Below, in pieces: positions 45,661-56,855 of a stretch of DNA of 64,000 bases. Under the pieces are notes generated by a model. That model saw nothing but the letters and a program-made list of their open reading frames with translations, ran no database searches and was not told the origin of the DNA. The stretch comes from Tetrastigma voinierianum (Eukaryota; Streptophyta; Magnoliopsida; Vitales; Vitaceae), in assembly GCA_016808115.1 (NCBI GenBank), contig JAEQBH010000651.1, positions 1,426,001-1,490,000 of the forward strand. The letters run 5' to 3'. Positions within the stretch are counted from its first letter, which is position 1. Every line of letters begins with the position of its first letter. Position numbers and translations under genes: made by a program.

Positions 45661-46107
45661 CTAATAGCCTAATTAGCTTTTGGTGCATACTGTAGTTTAA
45701 TAAGGTGAAGAGTCAAGATACCAGGTGCACTGAAGTGGACTTCATTTTTTTGATAGGTTAAGATCAATTGAATTAACAGTGGCTAAGAAAAAAGAGCATA
45801 AAAGCACACATAATATATGCAAGGTGCCAAAGGCCAAAATCAGCTAGTGAGACACGAATTGTCTTGATCTACTCAGCCCCCAATTTATTTGTTTATGATT
45901 GGTTGTTTGCCTTTGTACTTGTTGGTTGGATCTCTAATGAGCTAGAGTGTTTTCTTGAGATACATTACCAGTCCATTATCCCTGTTAACTTAAACTTCTG
46001 AAGTAAATTTAGTAGTTTAATAGAGATCACCACAATTCTTGTTCATAAATTGCCGACTGTCTATGCTACCTATGCAAACAAAGATTACAAATATTTTTGT
46101 ATTGTAG
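45661..46107 (+). other. Intron-like sequence before the methyltransferase exon
   Basis: T-rich, no coding signal, ending in TTTTTGTATTGTAG, a good splice acceptor, at 46107. Confidence 0.5.
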
Positions 46108-46428
46108 CCTGCAGAAACAGATAATCCTTCAGAGGATGTACTCATAGTGATTGAAGCCCCACGCCAGTCAGATTTAATGATTGAGCTCATCAAAAAGTTA
46201 AAGCCACGGGTGGTGGTTTCTGGGATTGCTCATTTTGAGGCTGTCACTAGCTCAGCTTTTGAGCACCTTTTAGACGTTTCTCAAAAAATTGGATCTCGCC
46301 TTTTCTTGGACATATTCGACCACTTTGAGCTATCCATCCTTCCAGGTTCCAACGGAGTCCTAAAATATCTGTCAGGAACTCCTTTGCCCTCCCATGCAGC
46401 AATTATATGTGGCCTAGTAAAAAATCAG
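46108..46428 (+). pseudogene. MMT: Single exon of methionine S-methyltransferase
   Basis: 107 codons open from the acceptor AG to a donor CAG|GTATTT at 46429. The reading contains VIEAPRQSDLMIELIKKLKP, FEAVTSSAFEHLL, GSRLFLDI then DHFEL, PGSNGVLKYL and LPSHAAIICGLVKN. I recognise this as part of the C-terminal, aminotransferase-like region of plant methionine S-methyltransferase, the cytosolic enzyme making S-methylmethionine from methionine and SAM. Preceding residues PAETDNPSEDVL fit the usual linker. No other MMT exon was found within 450 bases upstream or before the GST exon 630 bases downstream, although the whole protein is about 1,000 residues with many exons. The exon has no stop, so decay is slight. 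An open frame running on to 46677 is intron read-through. It may be a captured or duplicated fragment. Confidence 0.85.
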
Positions 46429-47057
46429 GTATTTATTCATTTTGATATTATAAGACCTACTGAGTTAGAATGTTGGAAGTGGTGTCTATTTTTCTTTTCA
46501 GTTAATCAAACAAGGAGTTACGTATTGATCCCAAGATTGTCTTATAAGTTGATGCCTTTGTTGTATTTGTGCCCTTTTCCTCGTTATTGGGTGAACATAG
46601 GCAGTGTGATAAACCATGAAAGCTTTTATTCAAAGAAACAAAATAAAGTCCATCCAGCTATAAAGATCCCTCAATAGTTGAATTTGTTTATAAATTATTA
46701 CATTAGTCAGTAATTATCTGATGGTTATGAGAAAGAAAGCCCAGAAAGAAAAAGGAATGCCTTGGAATCTCAACATCAGTGTTCTTCATCTTAATCATAG
46801 AGGCAAAAATAGTAGATCCATGCATGAACAGATTTTTCTGAACTCATCATTTAGCATACCTTCCCAATAAGCATACTATGAAAAACACCGAAAAGACTTG
46901 GATCTTTCGACAAAATATAATGAACTACTACATCAGTTTTATTCAATAAAACAGGACAGCCTCCATCCAACTCTGTATGCATCACAATCTATCATAACTT
47001 CAAAACACATAAAAGTGAAGAATTTGATAAAAGAATTGGTATCATGCTATCAACCCT
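46429..47057. other. Non-coding between MMT exon and GST exon
   Basis: Starts as the intron after the MMT donor and ends as the probable 3' UTR of the GST fragment on the minus strand (AATAAAA on the minus strand near 46945). No other exon seen. Confidence 0.5.
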
Positions 47058-47384
47058 TCATTTAGGACCAAGGAAGGCTTCAAATCGAGCTCGAGTAAAG
47101 GCAAGAAGCTTCTCTTTTGGTGGCATAACTTGCTTGAAGACATCATCATCAAGGACCCTCTGGCCCCGTTCATGCAGAATTAGAAATTTCTCTTTATCCA
47201 GAAAGTTCATTCCCAGAGCTTCTTGGCTCACTTCAAGCCAAACTACAACATTACCAGCTACATCCAAAAACCCAAACTCTTCCCTCCAGAGAATTTCTTC
47301 CCTTTCAGCTCATTCTCCAGAGTTTTCAACAGCTGGTGAGCTTCTTCACACAACTCGCTCATTTTCCCCACCACTAATGGCACC
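47058..47384 (-). pseudogene. C-terminal exon of a tau-class glutathione S-transferase, frameshifted
   Basis: Tau GSTs conjugate glutathione to electrophiles in the plant cytosol. On the minus strand an acceptor TTACAG (47390-47385) precedes VPLVVGKMSELCEEAHQLLK, TLENELKGKKFSGGKSLGF, then after a one-base loss near 47265 DVAGNVVVWLEVSQEALGMN, KEKFLILHERGQRVL and MPPKEKLLAFTRARFEAFLG ending in K and a stop at 47058. This is the helical C-terminal domain encoded by the second exon of two-exon tau GSTs. The missing base is in a T run (TTTTT), so either gene decay or a sequence error is possible. The first exon with the glutathione-binding thioredoxin fold was not found in the 880 bases upstream before element H. 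Confidence 0.82.
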
Positions 47385-48263
47385 CTGTAATTTTTGTAAG
47401 GGAAAACATTCTTTAAAAAACTAAAAGAAGGGTATAAGGGCAATTATCCTATAAAAACCTAGGTATAAATGGAAAAAAATAATAAAAACATTTTATTATT
47501 CATTGGATTCTCCATCTATCTCTGCATAGCTTCCGATCGTAACTCCTGCTCTGGGGTATTTCAAAACTTCGAGAGGCATTTTTGCTAGATCTTACTACAT
47601 TGAATAAAAATATTTATTTTCATTCTTCTCTAAGGAGTGGTTTTTTGTTCAGAATCCGGAAAAAACCTGTACGTCGATCTAAAGCCAAGAATTGAAATGT
47701 GAAGATATTTTCATTATTTTCCTAGATTTATTCGTAAAGGTAGATTCACTAATTTTCTTTAAGCTTAGATCAACTCAAGTGTTTCGATTTGGGGATTTCA
47801 CTATCTTTCTTTAAAAATAAAATTAAATACTAAATAAGGCCAGTTGCATCGCATTGCTTTGCACTTTAATGAAAAAAGAAAAAAGAAATAAATGTAGAAA
47901 ATTCACCATATGCTTTGAGTTTGTTAAAAAAAAGAAATAAAAATGTAGTAGGGGACCCTTGTACTATTGGAGTATATAAAAAATAAAAAATAAATAAATG
48001 TAGTAGGGGACCACATAATTTGAGTTTGTAAATAAAAAAATAAAAAAAAGTAGGGGATCATTGTACCCAAAACAAAAAAAGTAGAGGACCACATTAAAAA
48101 AAAATAAAAATGAAAACAAGGAGGAGTTGTAGAGATGAACAGTAGTGGGTGGCAAGTAGGTTGAAAAGGGTAGGATGGAAATCTTTGCATGATTTTGATT
48201 TGTTCAATTGAAAAGAAAAAAAAAAGGATATTTAGTAAAAACCAAAAGGGACATAATGTTATG
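47385..48263. other. AT-rich non-coding DNA with imperfect short repeats
   Basis: No gene. At about 47925-48110 there are about four imperfect copies of a block with GTAGTAGGGGACC or GTAGGGGATC followed by A-rich sequence and TTGAGTTTGTAAA. It continues after element H at 63779. Confidence 0.55.
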
Positions 48264-48268
48264 GTTAA
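48264..48268. repeat. TSD of H, left copy (GTTAA)
   Basis: Matches 63774-63778. Confidence 0.85.
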
Positions 48269-49023
48269 TGATAGGATTTAAAAAATAGCCATATAGCCAC
48301 CGACTAGTTCCCAAAAGGAGTTCAGAGACGCCCAACTAATACCTGCGCTCCCGCATCGGCCAAATCGGCGCCCAAGTGTAATGTTCAGCGACAACCTGAA
48401 CGAATCGGCTCCATATCCTACAACCGATCAGCTAGACGTTTCATACGTAAAATAATTAACCCAGCGAATATATTATCCCCATTGAATCAAACCAAACCTT
48501 ATCAATAAGGAAGTGGAAAAATAATAATGTGATCATCACAATGGATCTCCCTAATAGCGAAAGAAGAGATTATCTCAAACAAGCGCCTTCTATATCTTCA
48601 GATTAAACCGACACGACTAAAATAAGAATATCCGGGTCCGTCTGGAAGGACTTAACCACCACCCAACCTGGGTTAAACATCTACTTATAAATACAAGACC
48701 ACCCATCGTGAAAGGTACGCAAAACCAACGCCAACATCTCTACACACATTCTCGACGCGATATGCATATGCAACACATCTCGCTCCTCTACGCCCCTTTC
48801 TCTCAAAGAACTGACTTAGCATCGGGAAATGGGCCACCGGCAAAGCCCCCACGACCCCTTCTTCCCTTGTTCAGAATGGCACAGTCCTAGGAGCCGCAGA
48901 TCATCAAAGGTAAATGATCCCACTCACCTGCACATCCGCACGCCGCATCCCAAACCCCCACAAACAATCCAGTCCAGCCTCTACGGCCCCTACATGCTCC
49001 ACCCATTCCGGCTGAAAAACATC
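48269..49023 (+). repeat. H 5' LTR
   Basis: TGATAGGATTTAAAAAATAG to AAAAACATCA. Strong matches to the 3' copy include ACCAAACCTTATCAATAAGG (48490-48509) and GAGATTATCTCAAACAAGC. TATA-like box CTTATAAATA at 48684-48693, about 25 bases before the conserved GACCACCCATCG. Confidence 0.9.
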
Positions 49024-49046
49024 ACGGCTAGCGCCGTCTCGCTGGG
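49024..49046 (+). other. Primer binding region of H
   Basis: CTAGCGCCGTCTCGCTGGGAAC follows the LTR; it is a decayed form of TGGCGCCGTCTGTGGGAAC, common after Tat-type LTRs. Confidence 0.7.
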
Positions 49047-49089
49047 AACGATAGCCTTATAAATATAACTCGATTTCTCGCCATCGATG

Positions 49090-50260
49090 GTATCAAGGAA
49101 CACAAGCAGGCAACGCCTAACTGGCTGGCGATGCAGTGGATCCACTGTGCAACGCAGAGCAATGCACTCCCAGGATACCGAAGAAATGCAAACTAATACC
49201 AACGGCGGAAGCACTTCGGCCAATCAACGCCCGATAAGAATCTGAACACCACGCATACCGCGAACATCCACTGAGACACGACAGCCCGGAAGACCGTGGA
49301 CCTTCCTCCCGCGAAGAGTAACCTGGCCGCGACATTCCCCATGGCGCGAAACAAGCAGAGTCCGCACCGATCCGGGGCACCGACCAATCGCCCCCTCGCA
49401 GAGGAGGAAAACGAAGCAATACTCGGGGGGCAGGTCGCGAACGGCACCACATCTCACCCGTGGAGCGGTGGAGAGCGTACATGGGAGCAGAGGTTTCTCG
49501 GAGTCTCACCGTAGGAGCTCACCCAAGGTGAAGGAGGTGGCTAGAGGACGCGCCCGACCACTATGGATACTGCATAACAAACCAGTCTCCCTTCACACCG
49601 AGGTGCTATACTTCCCCTTCCTAGCAGTCTGGGACGCCATTAGAAACATTCACTGAGTCAAAGACCCCGCCGATCACCTTAATACCTATAAAATCAGATG
49701 GAGCTAAGCATGGGTATCAGACCTTCAGGCGACGCAGTACCCGCCACTACACTAAAAGGGCCACTTTGGCCCGGTTCAACACTCCCTTCATCCATCTCAC
49801 ACACCAAAGAAACTATCCATTGCGTCATCTTCCACTCATCTGGAGCCGAACGCATTTAAAGCCGAGCTACCATCCTGGCTGAGTGTCAAACAGGCTCCCA
49901 AAGGAAAGTTTAAAGTCATACCAAAGGTTCAATCACTGAAGTCCCCGAAAAATAGACATACCCGATGAGAAGTTCACATCACAAAGATTCATTATGTGGC
50001 TAGGAGTACAATCGAAAGACTCGATGTTTTCCATCTCGAAGAATCCGCAAGCCAAGACACGGGTCAAGTATAAGCCAAAGCGTAGAAATACATAAACCAC
50101 GAGGAGGCCCCGACATCAAGAAAGAGAGTTCTTCCACCGTGAAAAGAAAAAGTGCAACAGACAAACGGCGAAAATCTAAGCCCCAAAAGGCAAGACAACC
50201 AGGACAAATCCCCAAGAAAAGATCGAGAACGATCCCCCAAAAGGAGGGGAAATCTCAGAG
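49090..50260 (+). pseudogene. Decayed gag of H
   Basis: Tat-type capsid protein. Plus-strand pieces across frames: RSSPKVKEVARGRARPLW (about 49510-49565), DPADHLNTYKIRW (about 49665-49700), a SDLQATQYPPLH stretch for the conserved AMCRAFPATLKGPA region (about 49710-49760), THLEPNAFKAELPSWLSVKQ (about 49840-49890) for the HLLSVKQ block, and KYINHEEAP (about 50080-50105) for the RAQKYINAEE block. A basic, Arg/Lys-rich tail (KRQDNQDKSPRKDRERSPKR, 50180-50240) closes it. Order and spacing fit Tat gag; stops are frequent. The long minus-strand frames at 49117-49509 and 50064-50390 are shadows. Confidence 0.75.
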
Positions 50261-50269
50261 ATCGTCTGG

Positions 50270-51235
50270 GCCCACCACAATCTGAAAGGCTACATCGCCA
50301 CTCGGCCTTAGTGCCCAGAGCCATGCTGCTCAATTTGACGAACTCACCTACTCCACAATGGCCACGTTGCCTCGTGGAGTCGACCACCAAAGCATTGCCA
50401 CCAGTTACAAATACCGGAGCAACGTCGCCACTTCTGACGAGCTCACCTACTCCGCGACAGCCACGCTTCAGGAGTCGACATTCAGTTACATCGCCACTGC
50501 CTTAGGCGCCCTGAGCCACTGCCTAATTTGACGAGCTTCACCTGACCTCACTGTGCCACGCCGCTCAGATCGACCACCAGCTACATTGCCACCACAGCCA
50601 CAGTCGCCGGGGCCACGCCGCCTCACCTGGGACGAGCCTCACCTACTCCGCACAGCCACGCCGCCTCAGAGTCGACCAAACAGCTACATTGCCACCCAGC
50701 CACTACTGGAGCCACGCCAAGCCAATTTAAAGAGCTTACCTACTCCAGACAGCCACGCCGTCTCAGAGTCGACCAGCTCAGAAGCACATTTCCAACAGAA
50801 GCACATAAATAAGACGGCCATCGCTTCACTTCGACGAGCTCACCTACTCCGCACGTGCCACGCCGTCGCCAGAGTCGCTACCAGCTACATCGCCAGATCA
50901 AATTTAATACCGGAGCGACCGTCAATTTGACGAGCTCACCTACTCCGGACAGGACATCGCCTCGTGGAGTCGCACTTCACCGTACTGCATTGCCACTACA
51001 CACAAATACGAGCCACGCCGCTTCAATTTGACGAAGTTCACCTTACTCCGCACAGCCATGCCGCTCAAAAGTCGACCACCAAAGCATCGCCATCACAGAA
51101 GCCACGGGGCCACGGAGCCGCTTCAATTTGACAAGCTCACCGCACCCGTACCGTGCCACGTCGTCAGAGTCGACTACCAGCTACATTGCCACCAAGGCCA
51201 CAAATACCGAGCCACGCGTCAATTTGCCGAGCTCT
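50270..51235 (+). repeat. Tandem array R1, about 100-bp units
   Basis: About nine or ten imperfect units. The landmark GACGAGCTCACCTACTCCGC recurs near 50337, 50438, 50531, 50631, 50729, 50833, 50930, 51032 and 51130, i.e. every 93-104 bases; each unit also has CACGCCGC, AGAGTCGACCACCA and CTACATTGCCACC. Runs directly into R2. Confidence 0.9.
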
Positions 51236-54200
51236 TCCCATCACACAACATGGACGAGCTCCCATTTCATCAAGATCCCGACGAGCCATCCCATCACCCA
51301 GCATGGACGAGCTCTACTTTACTATTCATCCTGACGAGCTCTTCCCATCACCAAAGACGACGAGCCTCTACTTTACTATTCATCCTCCGATAAGCTCTTC
51401 CCATCACTCAAGATGGATCGAGCCCTACTTTACACTGCTCACGATTTAGCTCATCCCATCACTCAAGACGGACGAGCCTACTTTGGCTAATTTGTCTTAC
51501 CAAACATCCCATCACCCGCACGGACGAGCCTTCCACTTTACACTACTGGACGAGCCCATCCCATCACTCAAAGATGGACGAGCCTCTACTTCATAATTCA
51601 TTCCGACGAGCTCTTCCCATCACTCAAAGCCTGATGGACGAGCCTCACTTTTACTATTCATTCCCGACGAGCTCCATCCCATCACTCAGCCAAGGGACGA
51701 GCCTCTACTCTTTACACCATTCTGACGAGCTCTTCCCATCACTCAGCAGGGACGAGCTCTACTTTACTATTCATTATGACGAGCTCATCCCATCACTCAA
51801 CATGAACGAGCTCTACTTTACAATTCATTCTGACGAGCTCTTCCCATCACTTAGCATGGACGAGCTCTACTTTACTATTCATTCTGATGAGCTTTTCCCA
51901 TCACTCAACATGGACGAGCTCTACTTTACAATTCAATATGACGAGCTCTTCCCATAACTCAGCATGGACGAGCTCTACTTTACTATTCATTCTGACGAGC
52001 TCTTCCCATCACACAAATGTTTGACACGCAGCTCCCGTCTCAACTATTCATTTCAAGAGCTCTTCCCATCACTCAAAGATGGACGAGCTCTACTTTACTA
52101 TTCATCTCGTACCAGCTCATCCCATCACTCAACACGGGACGAGCTTTACTTTACAATTCATTCCGACAGCCTTTCCGACACCAGATGGACAGCTCGCTTT
52201 AATATTCATCCCGACGTAGCCTTCCCATCACTCTACCACGGGACGAGCCTACTTTCAATTCCATTATGACTAGCTCTTCCCATCACCTCGCATGGACGAG
52301 CCTCTACTTTACTATTCATTCCGACGAAATGCTCCATCACACAAACATGGACGCAGCTCTGGCTCAACTATTCATTTTCCGACGAGCTCATCCCATCACC
52401 AAAGCACGGACGAGCCTCTACTTTACTATTCATCTCCTGACGAAGCTCTTCCCATCACTCAAAGATGGACAAGCTCTACTTTACTATTCATCCCCGACCA
52501 AATTCTTCCAATCACTCAGCATCGACGAGCCTTACTTTACTATTCATTCCGACGAAGCTCATCCCATCACCAAGATGGACGAGCTCTTACTTTACAATTC
52601 ATTCCGACTTTAGCCTTCCCAACACTCAAGATGGACGAGCCCTACTTTTACTATTCATTCCGACGAGCTCATCCCATCACTCAAAGATGGACGAGCTCTA
52701 CTTTACAATTGCCTCGACGAGCTCATCCCATCACCCGCATGGACGAGCTCTACTTACTATTTCATTCCCACGAGCTCATCCCATCACCTCAACACGACGA
52801 GCCTACTTTACTATTCATTCCGACGAGCTCTTCCCATCACCACAACATGGACGCAGCTCCCGCCCAACTATTCATTCCGACGAGCCTATCCCATCACCAA
52901 GACGGACGAGCTCTACTTTAATACTATTCATCCCGACGAGCTCTTCCCATCACTCGTCATGGACGAGCTCTACTTGCTAATTTGTCAGATCAGTCTGCAT
53001 CCCCATCACTTAGCATGGACGAGCCTCATCACTATTCATTCCGACGAGCTCATCCCATCACTCAACATGGACGAGCCCAAATTCAACTATTCATCTCCGA
53101 CGAAGCTCATCCCCATCACCTCACATCGGACGAGCTCTTACTTTACTATTCCATCCCGAAGAGCTCTTCCCATCACTCAAAGATGAACGAAGCCTCTTTA
53201 TTAATTCATCCCGATGCTCTTCCCCATTACTCATCATTGACGTGCCTCTACTTTTACAATTCATCCCTGGATTATTCTTTCTATCACTCAAGATGGATCG
53301 AAGTTTCATATTTCTTGATTATTCATCCCGACGACTCTTCCCATCACTCCGCATGGGACGAGCCTCACTCTTTACAATTCATTCCGACGAGCTCTTCCCA
53401 TCACCTCGCCATTTCACAAGCTCTACTTTACTATTCATCTCGACGAGCTCATCCACTAACACAAAGCATGGACGAGCTCTACGTTACAATTCATCTCGAC
53501 GAGCTCTTCCCATCACTCAAAGACGGACGAGCCTTCTACTTTACTATTCATTCCACGAGCTCATCCCATCACCTCAAGATGGACCCAGCCCTACTTTACA
53601 CTCGCCTCGACGAGCCTCATCCCTATCACTCAAAGACGTGGACGAGCCTCTACTTTACTATTCATTCCGACAGTTCATCCCATCACTCAACACCGATTTG
53701 TACTCTACCTTTACTATTCATTCCGACGAGCTCTTCCCATCACACAACATGACGAGCCCCCGCCCAACCATTCACGTCCCGACGAGCTCATCCCATCACT
53801 CAAGACTCGACGAGCTCTACTTTACTATTCATCCCGACGAGCTCTTCCCATCACCTCAAGATGGATAAGCCTCCACTTATAATTTGTTCCGACGAGCTCA
53901 TCCCATCACCTCAAAGATGGGACGAGCACCACTTTACTATTCATCTCGACGAGCCCATCCCATCACTCTACACACGAGCCCGCTCTCAACTATCTGCCGA
54001 CGAGCTCATCCCATCACCCAAAGATGGACGAGCTCTACTTTACTATTCATCCTGACGAGCTCTTCCCATCACTCAAGACGGACTGAGCCTGAACTCTTTA
54101 CTATTCATCCCGACGAGCTCTTCCCATCACCCAAGATGGAAGAGTCTCTAATTTTACACCATTCGACGAGCCTTCCCATCACCCGCCACGGACTAGCCCC

Positions 54201-54345
54201 ACTTTACTATTCATCATGACGAGCCTTCCCATCACCAAAGATGGACAGTTTTTCCTAATTTTACTATTCATTCTGACGAGCTCTTCTCATCACACAACAT
54301 GGACGAGCTCTACTTTACTAGTCATTCTGACGAACTCTTCCCATC
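51236..54345 (+). repeat. Tandem array R2, 54-bp units (main block)
   Basis: Roughly 57 units. Each is two related 27-bp halves, both starting GACGAGCTC: one continues TTCCCATCACTCAACATG, the other TACTTTACTATTCATTCT. Best preserved at about 51780-52000. Because 54 is a multiple of three and the unit has no stop in the plus-strand frames, many long open frames appear (for example 52292-52921 and 52982-53752); these are a by-product and are not annotated as genes. Variation is mainly small indels and CT/CC changes. Confidence 0.95.
54341..54345. repeat. TSD of I, left copy (CCATC)
   Basis: Matches 59506-59510. The sequence CCATC is part of the R2 unit (TTCCCATCAC). Confidence 0.85.
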
Positions 54346-55911
54346 TGATTAGTGCTCAAAAGTGTACCTTGAACCTATGGTTGCATAGGTCTTCTTCAGT
54401 GCTTTTTGATCAGTTAATCATGTCATTTATACCAATTGAAGTGTTCAAGTCATCTTAGTAAATGACTTATGCCATTTAGAGGGTGTTTTTGGTTGTTTTG
54501 TAGGTGTTTGTGCACTTTTAGAATTCAATCTCAATACAAAGGGATGAATCATGAAGTTTGAATTCAAGTCTCAAATACATCAACCACCCTAATCAATGAG
54601 AAAACCAAGGCAAAAGAAGAAAACATGACATGCAGCTGGCGCAGGGTTAAAAATGGAAAGAGAAGCAAGAGGAACAAGGCAATGGGAACAAGAGTCGCAG
54701 ATCTCGTGCATTTCGCTAGTTACCGAAACTGCAACTCCTACGAAATCGACGCCTCGCCATGCTTTCGTAATTAATGCAAACCGCCTTCAAACTTGGTGAA
54801 TTACATCCTGTCCTATAACTCAGCCCATTGTTAGGGCTTTTGGCATTTCATACCTTGAGGAGGCCTATATAAAAGCCCTCTTGCTTTAAACCCAGGCAAC
54901 AATTTCAAGCATCGCCTGGGAGAATAATTTTGTAAGTTTTTATTTTTGTAAATAAAGTCTTTTATTTTTAGTTTTTGCTTTTTCTTTCTTCTCTTCTCTC
55001 TCCTCTTTCTCTCCCTTCTTGGTTACAACACCCTCCAAGGATGACAACTCGAGGATGAGCTAAACCACTTCCTTCTTGAAGTAAAAGGCCAGCCAGTGAG
55101 ATCTTTAGGTTGCTTGGTTCCCCCTCTGCTTGTGTTGCAGGTGTAGTGTATTATGGCCCTTATACTCAAAACTTAGTTGCATAACATGGGATGTTATTGT
55201 TCACAATACTCCATGCTTTAGATCCGAAGTATTTAGCGACAGAGGTGTACTCGTGGCTCTGGGATGGTCCTTATCATTTCTATGAGGTAATATTCACATG
55301 TTGTGGTTCTTCAAATTAGGTTAAATAACATTTGCTTTTATTGTTTGGCCAATACTCTCCATAAAAGTTTTGTGTGGTCTGCTCCTGAAGCGAGATGCAC
55401 TCGTGGGATTCTGTACGGTCTTCTTACTAAATTTCAGTCAATACTTCCATGCTTTAGGTTCGTTCTGAGAGGATGCACTCGTGATTCTTAGATCTTTACG
55501 AGCCTCTAAAAACATAAAAGAATGTTAGGTTTTAAACAAAAGTGGGCCATAACTACATCCTCAGGTTGACTCACATAGAGGATAAAAACCCCGAGGACAT
55601 GTGTTTGTCTTGGCTTGCCAAGTTAGTAACCTAAATCTTCAAAGTAAATTTCTTCATTGTTAATTTCAGCTTTTAACTCAGCTTTACACTGCTTTTCAAA
55701 CCATTCTGCTTTAATGAATTCCAAAGAGTCCAAATAGAAAGCCTTACCTTCAGTCCCAGAATGCAAACCATTTTTATGAAGAAAACCCATCCCCGTGTTC
55801 GACCCCTGGATCACTATACTCGCAGTGAGTTTGACTACCAAATGTGAGGAGCTTTAGTGAAGGCAAATATTATAAAGATTTAGCTGTACTTCTACCGTGG
55901 CAATTTAATCA
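54346..55911 (+). repeat. I 5' LTR
   Basis: TATA-like box in GGCCTATATAAAAGCCC near 54866; CT-rich leader near 54985-55015; conserved AAGGATGACAACTCGAGGATG near 55037. Ends TTTAATCA. Confidence 0.92.
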
Positions 55912-56254
55912 AAATTTAGCGCCGTCGGATGGTGCCTTCGACTACTAATGGTAAGTCAAGAGTACTTGTGATCCACATCACAAGTGAAGGTAACCTTTTA
56001 CCTTTTTGCATATCACAAAGAATCACATTTCTAGCACTTGACAAAGAATCTGACTGACAAATTTCGCTTTTTTCATCTCATTACTTTTGTTAGATTAGTT
56101 TTAATTTTCTTTAAAGACTCTTGTTTGGGTTCTAATCGTGTCTCTACAATTGTGTAACGACCGCGGAATGCAACAAGGATGAGACACTCGTAGGTCGAAT
56201 AGGATTAGTACACAACCCGACCTTAGCTAGTGAGGTTAGCGCACAACCGATACC
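55912..56254 (+). other. I PBS remnant and leader
   Basis: TTAGCGCCGTCGGATGGTGCC (about 55915-55935) is a shortened version of the family PBS and following sequence. Then ACTTGTGATCCACATCACAAGT (55964-55985), a near-palindrome also in the leaders of A and B. Confidence 0.65.
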
Positions 56255-56855
56255 ATGGATCCCATACCTCGAGGAACAACAGAGCCAACCCGAACCCCTA
56301 TGAATCCAAAATGCATATAGAACTATGAGGATCACATCCACCCTCCTAGAGTTAGTGCCCCATCCCCAGATTATCCTCCCGCCGATGATGTAAAGAAGGA
56401 GGCCGTATTTGGAGACTTACTTCTACATACCATGGTATGGAGAATGAAAATCCATACACACATCTTAGGGATTTTGAGGAGGTATGCACTACCTTCAAGG
56501 AAGGTATGATGGACATGGATTTGCTAAAGCTAAAGGCATTTCCATTGACCCTCAAGGACAAGGCTGTGATATGTTCAACTTAATGAGGTCTTAGAACCAT
56601 AAGAATTGGGCCAGCTGCAAGCAGAAGTTCCTAAGAAGTTTTTTAAGGTTTCATAAGACAAACAATTTGAAAAAGACAAATTTATACCTTTGTTTCATGA
56701 AGGTGAGAAGTTTTACTCAGTTGTTGGGAGGTTTTTAGAGACCATCGTTGCATGTCCATACCATGGCTTTGACATTGATGTTAGTGAACCACTTTATGGT
56801 GGTATGTTCCCCAGCGAGGCACTTTTAGAAACCATGTGTGGGGAGAATTAGTAAA
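56255..56855 (+). pseudogene. Partial gag of element I
   Basis: Start ATG 56255 (MDP...). Pieces: HPPRVSAP-like (about 56336-56365), HGMENENPYTHL then DFEEVCTTFKEGMMDMDLLK (56440-56530), KAFPLTLKDKA (about 56535-56565), NWAS/LQAEV remnants (about 56605), ETIVACPYHGFD (about 56738-56772) and LLETMCGEN (about 56823-56850). The sequence then leaves gag, so the second half of the capsid, the protease and everything after are deleted. Confidence 0.88.

Noticed and set aside
46147..46677. Single 176-codon gene
   Set aside because: Only the part to 46428 matches methionine S-methyltransferase; a GT donor follows and the rest is intron read-through.
48285..48306. Helitron 3' end (CTAGT) near the gene fragments
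   Set aside because: No upstream GC hairpin, and the position lies inside the H 5' LTR.
50270..54345. CRISPR array
   Set aside because: Units are head-to-tail with no unique spacers, and the setting is a plant retrotransposon.
51574..54458. Long open frames such as 52292-52921 and 52982-53752 as genes for a repetitive protein
   Set aside because: They result from a 54-base tandem unit lacking stops in plus frames; units shift frame repeatedly and no start context or domain is present.
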